A stretch of DNA of 64,000 bases from Aureimonas altamirensis (GCF_023702225.1 NZ_JAMQCO010000004.1:118384-182383), one strand, 5' to 3'. Counted from the first letter of the stretch, positions 1 to 8,630 are shown. The notes: generated from the letters alone by a model not told the origin. Numbers and translations are program-made.

Positions 1-2495
1 TCACCAACAACCAGACCGGGCGCATCGAATTTTCCGGCAATGCCGATGCCGGCTCCAACCTCCTGTCCAATGGCGGGACCGTGACCTTCTCGGGCACGAG
101 TTCGGCCGGTACGCGCTTCATCGCCAACAATGTCGGCGGATCGGTCGCCTTCACCGAAAACGCGACGGCCGCCGGCGCGGATATCGGCAACAGCGGCGCC
201 CTGACCTTCGCAGGCCGATCCGCCCTCGCGGACGGAACCATCATCAACAATGCCGGCGGCGCGGTCCGCTTTTCGTCCTCGGCTTCGGCGGCGGACGGGG
301 AAATCGCAAACGCCGGCACCCTCGACTTTACGGACGACGCAACGGCCGGCACCGCCATCATCCTGACGCAGACGGGCGGCCGTACGGTCTTTTCCGCGAA
401 CGCCTCCGGCGGGCTGGCGGAGATGCGGCTCGACGATGGCGCCGTTGTCGACATTTCCGGGCTCTCGAACGGCGGCACCAGCTTCGGATCCCTGCTCGGA
501 ACCGGCCAGGTGCTGCTGGGCGCAAACCGGCTGACGGTGGGTGGCAACGGGCTGGACACCGCCGTCGGCGGCCTTGCGGACGGCGGTGTCGCCGGCGGGT
601 CCGGCGGCTCGCTGGAGAAGGTCGGGCCGGGCACGCTGCGGCTTCAGGGCGCAAATAGCTATACCGGCGCCACCATCGTCAGCGCGGGCGTGCTTCAGGC
701 AGCCAATGCGAACGCCTTCGCGACCTTGTCCGCCGTCACCGTCGCTCCGGGCGCCCTTTTCGATATCGCCGGTTTCGACCAGACGATCGGCTCGCTCGCC
801 GGTGGCGGCACGGTCGACCTTGCCGCCAATACGCTCAACCTCGGCGGCAACGATACGTCCACCGACTTTTCCGGACGTTTCATCGGTGCCGGCGGCATCG
901 ACAAGGTGGGCGCAGGCACGTTCCGCCTGTCCGGTGATAGTGCGATCTTCGGCCCTTCCCGCGTCAGCGCCGGCATTCTGCAGGTCGACGGCGCCCTCGC
1001 GCTTTCGCCGCTCACGGTCGGCCCGGGCGCAAGCCTTGCGGGCACGGGCACGGCCGGGCCGACCCTGGTGCAGGCGGCGGGCGCCGTTTCACCCGGGCCG
1101 GGCATCGGCACGCTGGCGATCGCGGGCGACCTCGCTTTGTCGCCCGGCGCCATCTACCGCCTGGATAATGGCGGCGGCTCAGCCGATTCCCTCTTGGCCG
1201 CAGGCGTGGCGACCATCGACGGCGCAACCCTGGCCCTCACCCAGACCGGGCTCTACACACCAGGCGCCTCAGCCACCATCCTGAGGGCGGATGGCGGAGT
1301 CGCCGGAACCTTCGGCGCGGTGGCGGAGGATTATGCCTTTCTGACACCGGTCCTATCCTACACTCCGGGGGCGGTCTCGCTGGGACTGTCGCGCAACGCG
1401 GTGGCCTTCGCCGATGTCGGCGAAACGTTCAACCAGCGCAATGCAGGCGCGGGCCTGGACGGCGCTCCGCCCGCCAATCTCGCACAGCGGGCCGTCCTCT
1501 CCGGCAATGCGGACGATGCGCGCGCAGCCTTCGACCAGTTGTCCGGCGAGGTGCACGCTTCCATGCGGTCCACGCTGATCGCCATTAGCCGGCAGCTCGA
1601 ACGCGCCATGCTGGACCGCGGCCGCGCGCCCGCCATCGTCGAGCCGGGTCCGGACGCGGCTTTCGTGACGCGTCCCGCCGGATGGGCGCGCGCCTATGGC
1701 GCACGCGGGACACAGGATGGCGACGGCAACGCGGCCGGTGCGACGCGCGACGTATCGGGCGTCATGGGCGGCGTCGATGCAACGGTGGACGAGTTCGTCC
1801 GGCTCGGCTTCGCTGCCGCCTATGGCCGCAATTCCATCGACGTGGAGCAGCGCGCTTCCAGCGCCGACGTCGACAGCCTGCTCGTCGGCCTCTACGGCGG
1901 CGGCGCCTTGGGCAACGCCAGCCTCAGTGCAGGCGTCTCCTACGGTTGGCATCGGATCGACACGGCGAGAAGCGTGAGCTTTCCCTTCTTCACCGATGCA
2001 CTTGCGGCTGAATACGATGCCAGCAGCGCAGCCGCCTTCGCCGAGGCAAGCTATCTGTTTCAGGCCGGTCTGCTGCGCCTGGAGCCGTTCGCCGGGCTTT
2101 CGCATGTCATGGTCGAGACGGAGCGATTCACCGAAAATGGTGGAGACGCCGCTCTCTCCGCCGAACGATCGCGCGATCAGGTCACCTTCGCGTCGCTCGG
2201 GCTGCGGGCCGGCGTGCCCCTGTCGCTCGGCTACGCCATGCCGGGTGAAGTCCATGTCCGGGCGGCATGGAGCCATGCTTTCGGAGATACGACGCCGCAA
2301 ACCCGTTTTTCCTTTCTCGGGGGGCTGCCGTTCACCACAAGGGGGGCGCCGCTGGCCGAAGACAGCGTCTCGATCGAGGCCGGCCTGCGCCTTTTCCTGT
2401 CCGATCAGCTTGCGTTCGGCGTGACGTATCAGGGCGCGTTCGGTGGCGGCGAAAGCGTGCATGGCGGACTCATGAACGTCGCCTATCGATTCTGA
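1..2495 (+). CDS. Autotransporter with outer-membrane beta-barrel, 5' partial
   Basis: The reading frame is open from base 3, so the start and signal peptide lie upstream of the window; 830 codons are visible. The first part is Gly/Ala/Asn-rich with imperfect repeats of the type NxGGxVxF...A.A...I.NxGxLxF, followed by autotransporter-associated beta-strand (PATR) units such as LEKVGPGTLRLQGANSYTG and GGIDKVGAGTFRLSG. This predicts a beta-helical passenger. From about base 1670 to the end is a typical C-terminal autotransporter barrel, starting near GWARAYGARG and ending in the aromatic signature VAYRF-stop. Known role of the family (type V secretion): the barrel inserts in the outer membrane and the passenger is exposed or released. 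The passenger has no recognisable catalytic motif, so adhesion or a structural role is an inference. Confidence 0.9.
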   Translation, partial: TNNQTGRIEFSGNADAGSNLLSNGGTVTFSGTSSAGTRFIANNVGGSVAFTENATAAGADIGNSGALTFAGRSALADGTIINNAGGAVRFSSSASAADGEIANAGTLDFTDDATAGTAIILTQTGGRTVFSANASGGLAEMRLDDGAVVDISGLSNGGTSFGSLLGTGQVLLGANRLTVGGNGLDTAVGGLADGGVAGGSGGSLEKVGPGTLRLQGANSYTGATIVSAGVLQAANANAFATLSAVTVAPGALFDIAGFDQTIGSLAGGGTVDLAANTLNLGGNDTSTDFSGRFIGAGGIDKVGAGTFRLSGDSAIFGPSRVSAGILQVDGALALSPLTVGPGASLAGTGTAGPTLVQAAGAVSPGPGIGTLAIAGDLALSPGAIYRLDNGGGSADSLLAAGVATIDGATLALTQTGLYTPGASATILRADGGVAGTFGAVAEDYAFLTPVLSYTPGAVSLGLSRNAVAFADVGETFNQRNAGAGLDGAPPANLAQRAVLSGNADDARAAFDQLSGEVHASMRSTLIAISRQLERAMLDRGRAPAIVEPGPDAAFVTRPAGWARAYGARGTQDGDGNAAGATRDVSGVMGGVDATVDEFVRLGFAAAYGRNSIDVEQRASSADVDSLLVGLYGGGALGNASLSAGVSYGWHRIDTARSVSFPFFTDALAAEYDASSAAAFAEASYLFQAGLLRLEPFAGLSHVMVETERFTENGGDAALSAERSRDQVTFASLGLRAGVPLSLGYAMPGEVHVRAAWSHAFGDTTPQTRFSFLGGLPFTTRGAPLAEDSVSIEAGLRLFLSDQLAFGVTYQGAFGGGESVHGGLMNVAYRF

Positions 2496-2580
2496 TCGCT
2501 ACAATCATCGGTTGGCTTGCCTTTCCGGGTAGATGACCTCTCTAATAGTTTTTCGAGCAACCAAGCCCGGAAACCTCGAT

Positions 2581-3255
2581 ATGGCCTTGCCTCCCGCTTC
2601 GCCGTTTCCCCGCCACAAGCCGACCTACCGACAATTGTGCGAAGAATTTCACAGTCGTGTCATCAATGGCCGCTGGCCACGCGGCCGCCTGCTGAAACCC
2701 GATACTCTCATTGCGGAAGAGTTCGGTGTCAGCGTCGCGACCGTGCGGCGTGCCTTCGAAGTCCTCGAACGGCTGCATGTCATCGAGCGGGTGCGTGGAC
2801 ACCGCAAGATCGTCAGCCTCGACACAGCGCGGCGGGCCGCCGCGCTGATGAACGTCGTCGATCTGGACGGCACTCCCGTCGGCGGCGATATCGTTATCCG
2901 CTCGGTCGAAAGGCTGCCGAGATCGATGCTGCTCGTGCAGCGCGCTCGGTTCTATCGCGGGCGCCCTTTCGCGGTCGAATATGTCGAGATGCCTGCGCCG
3001 TGCGATCAGCCGAGTCTGGAAGATTTGGCCGCGTCGGCACAGGATGCCATCGTCGGCGGACGCATTGCCGTCACGAAGCGGGAGTATGCGGATATCGTCA
3101 CCGCATGCGATGCGGCAATCGACCTGTTCTCGCTGACGCCACCCGCCTTCGTGCTGGAAATCCGGCGTACCCTGCTGGACATCGACGAGCAGCCCCTGGA
3201 AAGCAGCGTGGCGCATTGCGTGCTGGGGGACGATCTGAGATATCGCACCGCCTGA
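2581..3255 (+). CDS. GntR-family transcriptional regulator with UTRA domain
   Basis: 224 residues. An N-terminal winged helix of the GntR type (LCEEFHSRVINGRWPRGRLL...LIAEEFGVSVATVRRAFEVL, about residues 15-75) is followed by a UTRA-like effector domain containing the signature YRGRPFAVEYVEMP. I chose the ATG at 2581, which has a GGAAA about 10 bases upstream and starts close to the domain; an in-frame ATG at 2533 would add 16 residues with no matching family sequence. It lies between the autotransporter and the pilus operon on the same strand. A strong inverted repeat lies just after its stop and upstream of the pilus operon. The effector cannot be read from the sequence, and control of the pilus operon is an inference from position. 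Confidence 0.85.
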   Translation: MALPPASPFPRHKPTYRQLCEEFHSRVINGRWPRGRLLKPDTLIAEEFGVSVATVRRAFEVLERLHVIERVRGHRKIVSLDTARRAAALMNVVDLDGTPVGGDIVIRSVERLPRSMLLVQRARFYRGRPFAVEYVEMPAPCDQPSLEDLAASAQDAIVGGRIAVTKREYADIVTACDAAIDLFSLTPPAFVLEIRRTLLDIDEQPLESSVAHCVLGDDLRYRTA

Positions 3256-3261
3256 CCGATC

Positions 3262-3291
3262 GAGCATCCTGTAAATTATTTTACAATGCTC
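3262..3291. promoter_or_regulatory. Interrupted palindrome upstream of pilus operon
   Basis: GAGCAT-CC-TGTAAA-TTAT-TTTACA-ATGCTC. The inner arms TGTAAA/TTTACA (3270-3275 and 3280-3285) are perfect, and the outer arms GAGCAT/ATGCTC are also perfect, offset by a 2-base bulge. It is AT-rich against a GC-rich background. It lies between the regulator stop and the first pilin and is not followed by a T-run, so an operator is more likely than a terminator. Confidence 0.5.
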
Positions 3292-3409
3292 TATTGTACC
3301 GCGGGCAACCAGGAGTGCCCTGCCGGGCACAGCCTCCACTACCCCTTTCGAACTAGGCTCCGACACATGCCGCCGATGCGGCGATCGAAACCGGTTCGGG
3401 GGTACGGGA

Positions 3410-3904
3410 ATGGTGCTGAGGCTTGTCGCGATTTCGCTCGTCGGTCTGGCGGCGACACAGGCTGGAACGGCCTTGGCGCAGACCAGTACGGCCAATCTCA
3501 GTGTTACGCTGACCATCGAGGGCGAATGCACGATCGGCGGGGGCACGCTGGCCTTTCCGACCTCGGGCGTCCTCACCAGCAATGTCGATGCGCAATCGAC
3601 CCTGACCGTGCAGTGCACCACGGGCACTCCCTACACGATCGAGCTGAATGGCGGGACCGGCACCGGTGCAACACCGGCTGCGCGCCTTCTGACGGGAGAT
3701 GCCGGGGCGACCGTGCCCTACGGCATCTATACCGACGCCGCGCGCACGACGATCTGGGGCAACGCAACCGAGGGCTCTCCCCTTTCCGGTACCGGCACCG
3801 GCGCGGTGGACAGCATACCCGTCTACGGGCGCGTCCCTGCGCAGGCCAGCGCGCCCGCAGCGGGCACCTATACCGACGTCGTGACGGCAACGATCATCTA
3901 TTGA
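3410..3904 (+). CDS. Secreted spore coat U (SCPU) domain pilin-like subunit
   Basis: 164 residues. A signal peptide ends near ALAQ (residues 1-24), followed by one SCPU domain: LSVTLTIEGECTIGGGTLAFPTSG, a second cysteine in TVQCTTGTPY, YGIYTDAARTTIWGN, GTGTG and VYGRVPAQ, ending TDVVTATIIY-stop. The two cysteines (in GEC and VQC) fit the family disulfide. In SCPU chaperone-usher systems these small proteins are the pilus subunits. It is the first gene of the operon SCPU - chaperone - usher - double SCPU, 25 bases before the chaperone. The start has a purine-rich GGGGGTACGGGA upstream. Confidence 0.88.
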   Translation: MVLRLVAISLVGLAATQAGTALAQTSTANLSVTLTIEGECTIGGGTLAFPTSGVLTSNVDAQSTLTVQCTTGTPYTIELNGGTGTGATPAARLLTGDAGATVPYGIYTDAARTTIWGNATEGSPLSGTGTGAVDSIPVYGRVPAQASAPAAGTYTDVVTATIIY

Positions 3905-3929
3905 GGCTTCGCAGGGGGAGGACACGCTT

Positions 3930-4358
3930 ATGATCAACTACCTTGCCCTGGCGGCCATCGGCGCCATCGCCGCGGCCATCGCCTTGCCGGCCCATGCGGG
4001 CTCCATCCGCGTATCGCCGACGAAGGTCGAGATGGCCGGAAACTCGGCGTCCATGCTGCGCGTCCGGAACGAGGAGAAAACCCCCGTCACGGTCCAGGTC
4101 CGCGTGTTCCGGTCCATACCCGCCGGCGACGGCTTCCGCCTGGAGGAAACGCGCGACGTTGTCGCCAGCCCCCCCATGACGACCCTGCGGCCGGGGGCCG
4201 AAAACATCGTCCGCATCGTGCATGTCGGCGGCGCGGCCGCCGAAGGGCGGCGATCCTATCGCCTGCTCGTCGACGAGGTACCCGACCGGCGCAGGATGAA
4301 GCCGGGCACCGTCGCGGTGGTGGTGCGCCATTCCATTCCCGTCGTGTTCAGCGACTGA
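3930..4358 (+). CDS. One-domain periplasmic pilus chaperone (PapD-like)
   Basis: 142 residues. A signal peptide ends at AHA (about residue 23), followed by SIRVSPTKVEMAGN and MLRVRNEEKTPVTVQVRVF, the first two strands of the PapD N-terminal immunoglobulin fold. It continues through PPMTTLRPGAENIVRIVHVG and YRLLVDEVP to VAVVVRHSIPVVFSD, which corresponds to the G1 donor strand, where it stops. Usual chaperones are about 220-250 residues with a second Ig-like domain; here the usher begins 13 bases after the stop, so there is no room for domain 2. Known role of the family: donate a strand to fold subunits and deliver them to the usher. Whether one domain is enough, or another protein supplies domain 2, is open. 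Confidence 0.82.
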   Translation: MINYLALAAIGAIAAAIALPAHAGSIRVSPTKVEMAGNSASMLRVRNEEKTPVTVQVRVFRSIPAGDGFRLEETRDVVASPPMTTLRPGAENIVRIVHVGGAAAEGRRSYRLLVDEVPDRRRMKPGTVAVVVRHSIPVVFSD

Positions 4359-4371
4359 GACGGAAAGGCCC

Positions 4372-6783
4372 GTGGCGCTGGTGTCCGCGGCTGCCTGCAG
4401 GCGATCGGCGGCGCTCCTTCCCGGCTTGTGCCTCGCATTGGCCCTGACTGCCCGCGCGGAAGCGCGCGACCTCTATCTTGAGGTTTTCGTCAATCAGGCA
4501 TCGACCGGCCTCGTGGCCGCCTTCCGCGAAGGCGGCGACGGAGGCCTGATGGGCGAGGCCGACGAGCTGGAAGGCGTCGGCATCGCGACGGTCGGCTATG
4601 TTCCGGATGCGGAGGGTTTCGTCATGTTGTCCGCCCTCAGGGGTGTCGCCTATCGCTATGACGAGGAGAGCCAGTCCATCCATTTCGAAGCGGAGGAGGA
4701 CGCGCGAGCCGCATTCGACCTCGATGCATCGGGCGGGGCCGGCACGGCTGCGCATCCCCCGCCGGCCGGTGAGCCGCTCTTCGGCGCGCTCGTCAATTAT
4801 TCGTTGCTGGCCGGAGCCGGCGGCGGCAGCCCTTCCGACATGTTCGCCTTCCAGGGCGTTTCAGGCCTCTTCCAGCCGCGATTGTTCGGCCGGTTCGGCG
4901 TCGTGTCCGGAGGCGTCGTCGCCCAGACGAACGATGGCCCCTACGGAACGCGGCGGCTGGACACCACCTGGAGCCATGACGATACCGCGGCCATGCGCAG
5001 CTACGCGGCTGGAGATATCATCAATGCGAGCCTGTCATGGACACGTCCCGTTCGGCTGGGCGGCGTGCAGGTGAAGCGGGATTTCGCGCTTCGTCCCGAT
5101 CTCGTTACCTTTCCCGTGCCGACCATCTCCGGCAGCGCGGCCGTACCCTCCACCGTGGAACTCTACGTCGATAACGCCCGGCGTTATTCCGGCGATGTGC
5201 CGGCCGGCCCGTTCCAGATAACCAACCTGCCGGTCGTCACCGGGCAAGGCAATGCGCGCCTTGTGGTTCGCGATGTGCAGGGGCAGGAAGTCATCACCGA
5301 ATCCGCCTTCTTCGCCTCGCCGCATTTGCTGGACGATGGGCTGGTCGACTACGCCTTCGAAGCCGGATTCGCGCGGCGGCTGTACGGCCTGCGCTCCTTC
5401 GATTACGACGACCGCCTAATGGGTTCGGCGACGCTGCGCTACGGGCTGACGGATCGCCTGACCGTGGAAACCCATGTCGAAGGCGGAGACGGGTTGGCGA
5501 ATGGCGGTGTGGGGCTGGTGGCGGCCGTTGGCCCCTACGGCGTCATGTCGGTGGCCGGCGCGGCAAGCGACAGCGTCCGCGGAACCGGCTTCCTCGCAGC
5601 CGGCGGGCTGGAACTCGAGTTCGGCGCGGTGCGCCTGTCCGGTCGTATGCAACGGACCTTCGGAAACTACGACGATATCGCATCCGTGACGGCAGACCCT
5701 TTATGGGACGAGGCCGAAGACCTTTATTTCCCGGCAAGCCTGTCACGGCCGGCCCGCGCTATCGACCAGTTGTCCATTGCCTTTCCGTCGCCCTTCGACG
5801 ACAGCATCCTCAATCTCAACTATACGCGGCTGGAAACCGCCTACGGGCAGGAAACGGCGATCGTCGGCGGCTCCTGGTCCCGACAGGTCATGAAGGCGAA
5901 CCTGTTCGCCACGGGGTTCAAGGCCATCGACGACGACGCCTTTGGCCTGTTCGCCGGCCTGACATTCGCTTTCGGAGAGAGGATCAACGTGACGACCGGC
6001 CTTTCCTCGGCCGAAGACGGGACGCTTGCGACGGTGGACATCGCGCGCCCCGAAAGCTGGGACATCGGTGACTATGGCTGGCGGCTGCGGGCCGGCGAAG
6101 GGTGGCATACGGTGCGCGACGCCGCCGCCAGCTATCGTGGCGCACAAGCGCGCATCGCTGCCTCGATCTCCCAGTTCGACGACCGATACGACGCTACGGT
6201 TCAGGTCGACGGCGCCATCGTGGCCACCGACGGAGGCGTCTTTCTGGCCAACGGGGTCGACGATGCCTTCGCCATCGTCGATGTGGGCGCTCCGGGCGTC
6301 GCCGTCAGCCACGACAACCGGCCGGCCGGGCAAACGGGCCGCAACGGCCGGATGATCCTTCCCGGCCTGCGCGCCAACGAGCGCAACGCCGTGTGGATCG
6401 ACCCGATGCGGATGCCCATCGATGTCATCGTGGAAGCGACCCGGCTGGAGGCGGCGCCACCGCGTGGCGGTGGCGTCCGGATCGATTTCGGCGCCGGGGC
6501 GGCATCCCTGTCGGCGCTCGCGCAGTTCGTCCACGATGCCGGTGGCCGCTCCGAGCCGGTTCCGGTGGGCACGCTCGTCACCGTCAACGAAGTGCCGGAA
6601 GCGGTCCTTGCCGGCTACGATGGAAGCGTCTTCGTCGACGGGTTGTCGGCGCGCAACGAAGCCCTTCTGGAGTTTCCGGATGGACGTCGATGCCGCGCGT
6701 GGTTCGTCTACGCCCCGCAGCCGGGAAAGCAGGTCGATCTCGGCACGATCCCATGCGAACCCCTTGCCGCGGAGGCCGGATGA
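4372..6783 (+). CDS. Outer-membrane usher protein (FimD/PapC family)
   Basis: 803 residues, GTG start. A signal peptide ends near ARAEA, followed by the N-terminal periplasmic domain (DLYLEVFVNQASTGLVAAF) and a large barrel region. Recognisable usher segments are YAAGDIINASLSWTRPVRLGGVQVKRDF, VPSTVELYVDNARRYSGDVPAGPFQITNLPVVTGQGNARLVVRDVQG, and the C-terminal YDGSVFVDGLSARNEALLEFPDGRRCRAWF. Ushers form the outer-membrane pore through which chaperone-subunit complexes are assembled into a fibre. Length and domains look complete. Its stop overlaps the next ATG by two bases (ATGA), showing translational coupling to the second SCPU protein. Confidence 0.93.
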   Translation: MALVSAAACRRSAALLPGLCLALALTARAEARDLYLEVFVNQASTGLVAAFREGGDGGLMGEADELEGVGIATVGYVPDAEGFVMLSALRGVAYRYDEESQSIHFEAEEDARAAFDLDASGGAGTAAHPPPAGEPLFGALVNYSLLAGAGGGSPSDMFAFQGVSGLFQPRLFGRFGVVSGGVVAQTNDGPYGTRRLDTTWSHDDTAAMRSYAAGDIINASLSWTRPVRLGGVQVKRDFALRPDLVTFPVPTISGSAAVPSTVELYVDNARRYSGDVPAGPFQITNLPVVTGQGNARLVVRDVQGQEVITESAFFASPHLLDDGLVDYAFEAGFARRLYGLRSFDYDDRLMGSATLRYGLTDRLTVETHVEGGDGLANGGVGLVAAVGPYGVMSVAGAASDSVRGTGFLAAGGLELEFGAVRLSGRMQRTFGNYDDIASVTADPLWDEAEDLYFPASLSRPARAIDQLSIAFPSPFDDSILNLNYTRLETAYGQETAIVGGSWSRQVMKANLFATGFKAIDDDAFGLFAGLTFAFGERINVTTGLSSAEDGTLATVDIARPESWDIGDYGWRLRAGEGWHTVRDAAASYRGAQARIAASISQFDDRYDATVQVDGAIVATDGGVFLANGVDDAFAIVDVGAPGVAVSHDNRPAGQTGRNGRMILPGLRANERNAVWIDPMRMPIDVIVEATRLEAAPPRGGGVRIDFGAGAASLSALAQFVHDAGGRSEPVPVGTLVTVNEVPEAVLAGYDGSVFVDGLSARNEALLEFPDGRRCRAWFVYAPQPGKQVDLGTIPCEPLAAEAG

Positions 6784-7694
6784 CACGCCTTGCCCTTGTT
6801 CTTTGCGCCTTCTTCTTCCTGTCGCTGCCGGCATCGGCGCAGTTTCAGTGCTCCATGTCGGTATCGTCCATCGATTTCGGCTCTATCGATCCGCTGCGCT
6901 CGACCACCGCGACGGCCGTCGGAACGGTATCGGTCAATTGCGGACTGCTCGGCATCTTCTGCCCAAGCATCGGCTTCGGCTCCGGTGGCGCCGCCTCATC
7001 GCCCCGCAGGAGGCTCGTCGGCCCAAACGGGGCCTTCCTCGAATACGACCTGTATCGCGATTCGGGTTACTCGGTGCCCTACGGATCACGCGACAATCCC
7101 GCTCTCGGTCCACCCCTGGCGATAAGCCTTCTCAATTACTCGTCGCCGGTCTACGCCCGGCTCTATCGCGGCGCGGCCATACCGCAACCGGGCCTTTACA
7201 CGGCAACCTTCACAGGGGCCGACGCCTATGTGGATTACGGCCTGACGGCACTGTTGAACTGCGGCCTGCTGACAGGGCGGGCCACAACCGCATTCGACGT
7301 GCGCGCACGGGTCGAGTCGCAATGCACGGTCGGCGCGGCATCCCTGAATTTCGGCACGACCGGATTGATCCGCCAACCGATCGACGCCACCACAAACCTT
7401 TCGGTGCACTGTACACCGGGCACTCCATATCGGATCACGCTCGGCGGGGGGCAATCATCGGCCGGCAGCCCGACCGAGCGGCGCATGCGCGCCGCCAACG
7501 GCCGGGAAGTGATCTATGGCCTGTACCGGGACCCGGCGCGCACGCAGGGTTGGGGCAACACGGCGACCACGCTTCTGACAGGCACTGGAACGGGCGTCAG
7601 CCAGAGCGTTCCGTTGTACGGGCGCGTGCCGCCGCAGCCGACGCCGCCTCCGGCCGTCTATACGGACAGCGTGCTCGTCACCATCGAGTATTGA
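6780..7694 (+). CDS. Tandem SCPU-domain protein, putative pilus tip or adhesin
   Basis: 304 residues starting at the ATG that overlaps the usher stop. The signal peptide is MTRLALVLCAFFFLSLPASA. Two SCPU-like domains follow: residues about 22-165 (CSMSVSSIDFGSIDPL ... LYRDSGYSVPYG ... GLYTATFTGADAYVDYG) and 170-304 (CTVGAASLNFGTTGLI ... VIYGLYRDPARTQGWGN ... VTIEY-stop). The second domain resembles the one-domain pilin of this operon; the first is divergent and has an extra cysteine pair (NCGLLGIFC). A two-domain subunit at the end of such operons is commonly the tip component; that role is inferred. Its stop is 5 bases from the convergent regulator gene. Confidence 0.86.
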   Translation: MTRLALVLCAFFFLSLPASAQFQCSMSVSSIDFGSIDPLRSTTATAVGTVSVNCGLLGIFCPSIGFGSGGAASSPRRRLVGPNGAFLEYDLYRDSGYSVPYGSRDNPALGPPLAISLLNYSSPVYARLYRGAAIPQPGLYTATFTGADAYVDYGLTALLNCGLLTGRATTAFDVRARVESQCTVGAASLNFGTTGLIRQPIDATTNLSVHCTPGTPYRITLGGGQSSAGSPTERRMRAANGREVIYGLYRDPARTQGWGNTATTLLTGTGTGVSQSVPLYGRVPPQPTPPPAVYTDSVLVTIEY

Positions 7695-7699
7695 CCGCG

Positions 7700-8458
7700 T
7701 CAGGCCGGCAGCGTCGCGGCCAACCGTCCGGCGGCCTGCCGAAGCTGCGGCAGAAGCGCCCTTGCCTTCTCCAGGTCGAAGCGCGGCACCGGCCCGTGGC
7801 ACGCCACGGCGGCCAGGATGACGCCGCGTCTGTCGCGCACCGGCACGGCGATGGCGCACAAGCCCTCCAGAAACTCCTGATCGTCCACGCTGTAGTCCCG
7901 CGCGGCAATGCGGCGGAACTCTCCTTCCAGCGCATCCACGCTGGTCAGCGTATTGGCGGTGTACCTGTCGAGTTGCAGCGTCTCCAGCATGCGGCGACGC
8001 TGTGCGGCGCGCATGGCGGACAGGAACAGTTTGCCGCTGGCCGTGCAATGCATTGGCACCCGCGAGCCGACATCCAGATGCATGCGCAGCGGCCAACGTG
8101 CCTCGACGCGGTCCAGATAGACGGCCGTGTCGCCCGCGCGCGCCACGAAGTTGCAGGTTTCGCCCGCGACCTCCACAAGTTGCTCCAGGATATGGCGCCG
8201 CTCGGCGCTGGTGGAATTGCGCACCGTATCGAAGGCCAGTCGGGATAATTTCGGCCCCGGCGCGAAACTTCGCCCGTCCGGCTCCCGCAGCAGCCACCCC
8301 TCCACCTCGAGGCGCTGGCACAACCGATGCACCGTAGGCTTCGGAAGCGACAGCCGATCGCACAGTCCCGGCACCGTCACCGAAGCCCCCTCGCCTGCGA
8401 TGGCGGACAAAATGTCCAGCGCCCGCAGCATGGCCGAACCCGAATCCCTCTCTTCCAT
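7700..8458 (-). CDS. iseR: IclR-family regulator, probable isethionate regulator IseR
   Basis: 252 residues with a GGAGG ribosome site. The N-terminal winged helix (ALDILSAIAGEGASVTVPGLCDRLSLPKPTVHRLCQRLEVEGWL) is followed by an IclR effector domain with VPMHCTASGKLFLSAM and a late GLCAIAVPVRDRRGVILAAVAC, so the family is certain. It is divergent from the GMC dehydrogenase gene. In described isethionate loci of terrestrial bacteria, an IclR gene (iseR) accompanies iseJ, iseU and xsc-pta, so the symbol rests on context. The intergenic space holds two inverted repeats, candidates for its operator. Confidence 0.8.
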   Translation of the reverse strand: MEERDSGSAMLRALDILSAIAGEGASVTVPGLCDRLSLPKPTVHRLCQRLEVEGWLLREPDGRSFAPGPKLSRLAFDTVRNSTSAERRHILEQLVEVAGETCNFVARAGDTAVYLDRVEARWPLRMHLDVGSRVPMHCTASGKLFLSAMRAAQRRRMLETLQLDRYTANTLTSVDALEGEFRRIAARDYSVDDQEFLEGLCAIAVPVRDRRGVILAAVACHGPVPRFDLEKARALLPQLRQAAGRLAATLPA

Positions 8459-8484
8459 GCCGCCTCCGAAAAAAATCCGCTCCC

Positions 8485-8512
8485 TGAAAAGCCCGACTGG
8501 CAGGGCTTTTCA
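8485..8512. promoter_or_regulatory. Inverted repeat in iseR-iseJ intergenic region
   Basis: Perfect 10-base arms TGAAAAGCCC (8485-8494) and GGGCTTTTCA (8503-8512) with an 8-base spacer, about 27 bases upstream of the iseR start and 120 bases before iseJ. Position and symmetry suit an IclR-type operator controlling the divergent promoters. Confidence 0.5.
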
Positions 8513-8541
8513 AGCGAACATAACGCACCATAACTCATATA

Positions 8542-8556
8542 TCTCATTCAGTGAGA
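8542..8556. promoter_or_regulatory. Short palindrome in iseR-iseJ intergenic region
   Basis: TCTCA-TTCAG-TGAGA, perfect 5-base arms, with a further TCTCA 7 bases downstream (8564-8568). It lies in the most AT-rich part of the spacer, where an iseJ promoter is expected. It may be a regulator half-site array; support is weak because the arms are short. Confidence 0.3.
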
Positions 8557-8630
8557 CATTTCATCTCAAAAATTGGTTGACTCCTCATTCTGGGCGGCGC
8601 AGTTTCATTCTCGCAGGGAGGAAACTGCAT

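Noticed and set aside
34-2400. Repeats in the autotransporter as a CRISPR or transposon signal
   Set aside because: They are imperfect, in-frame protein repeats without constant spacers or terminal inverted repeats.
4359-4371. Possible frameshift hiding the chaperone's second domain
   Set aside because: Only 13 bases separate the chaperone stop from the usher start with its own signal peptide; no frame downstream encodes a second Ig-like domain.
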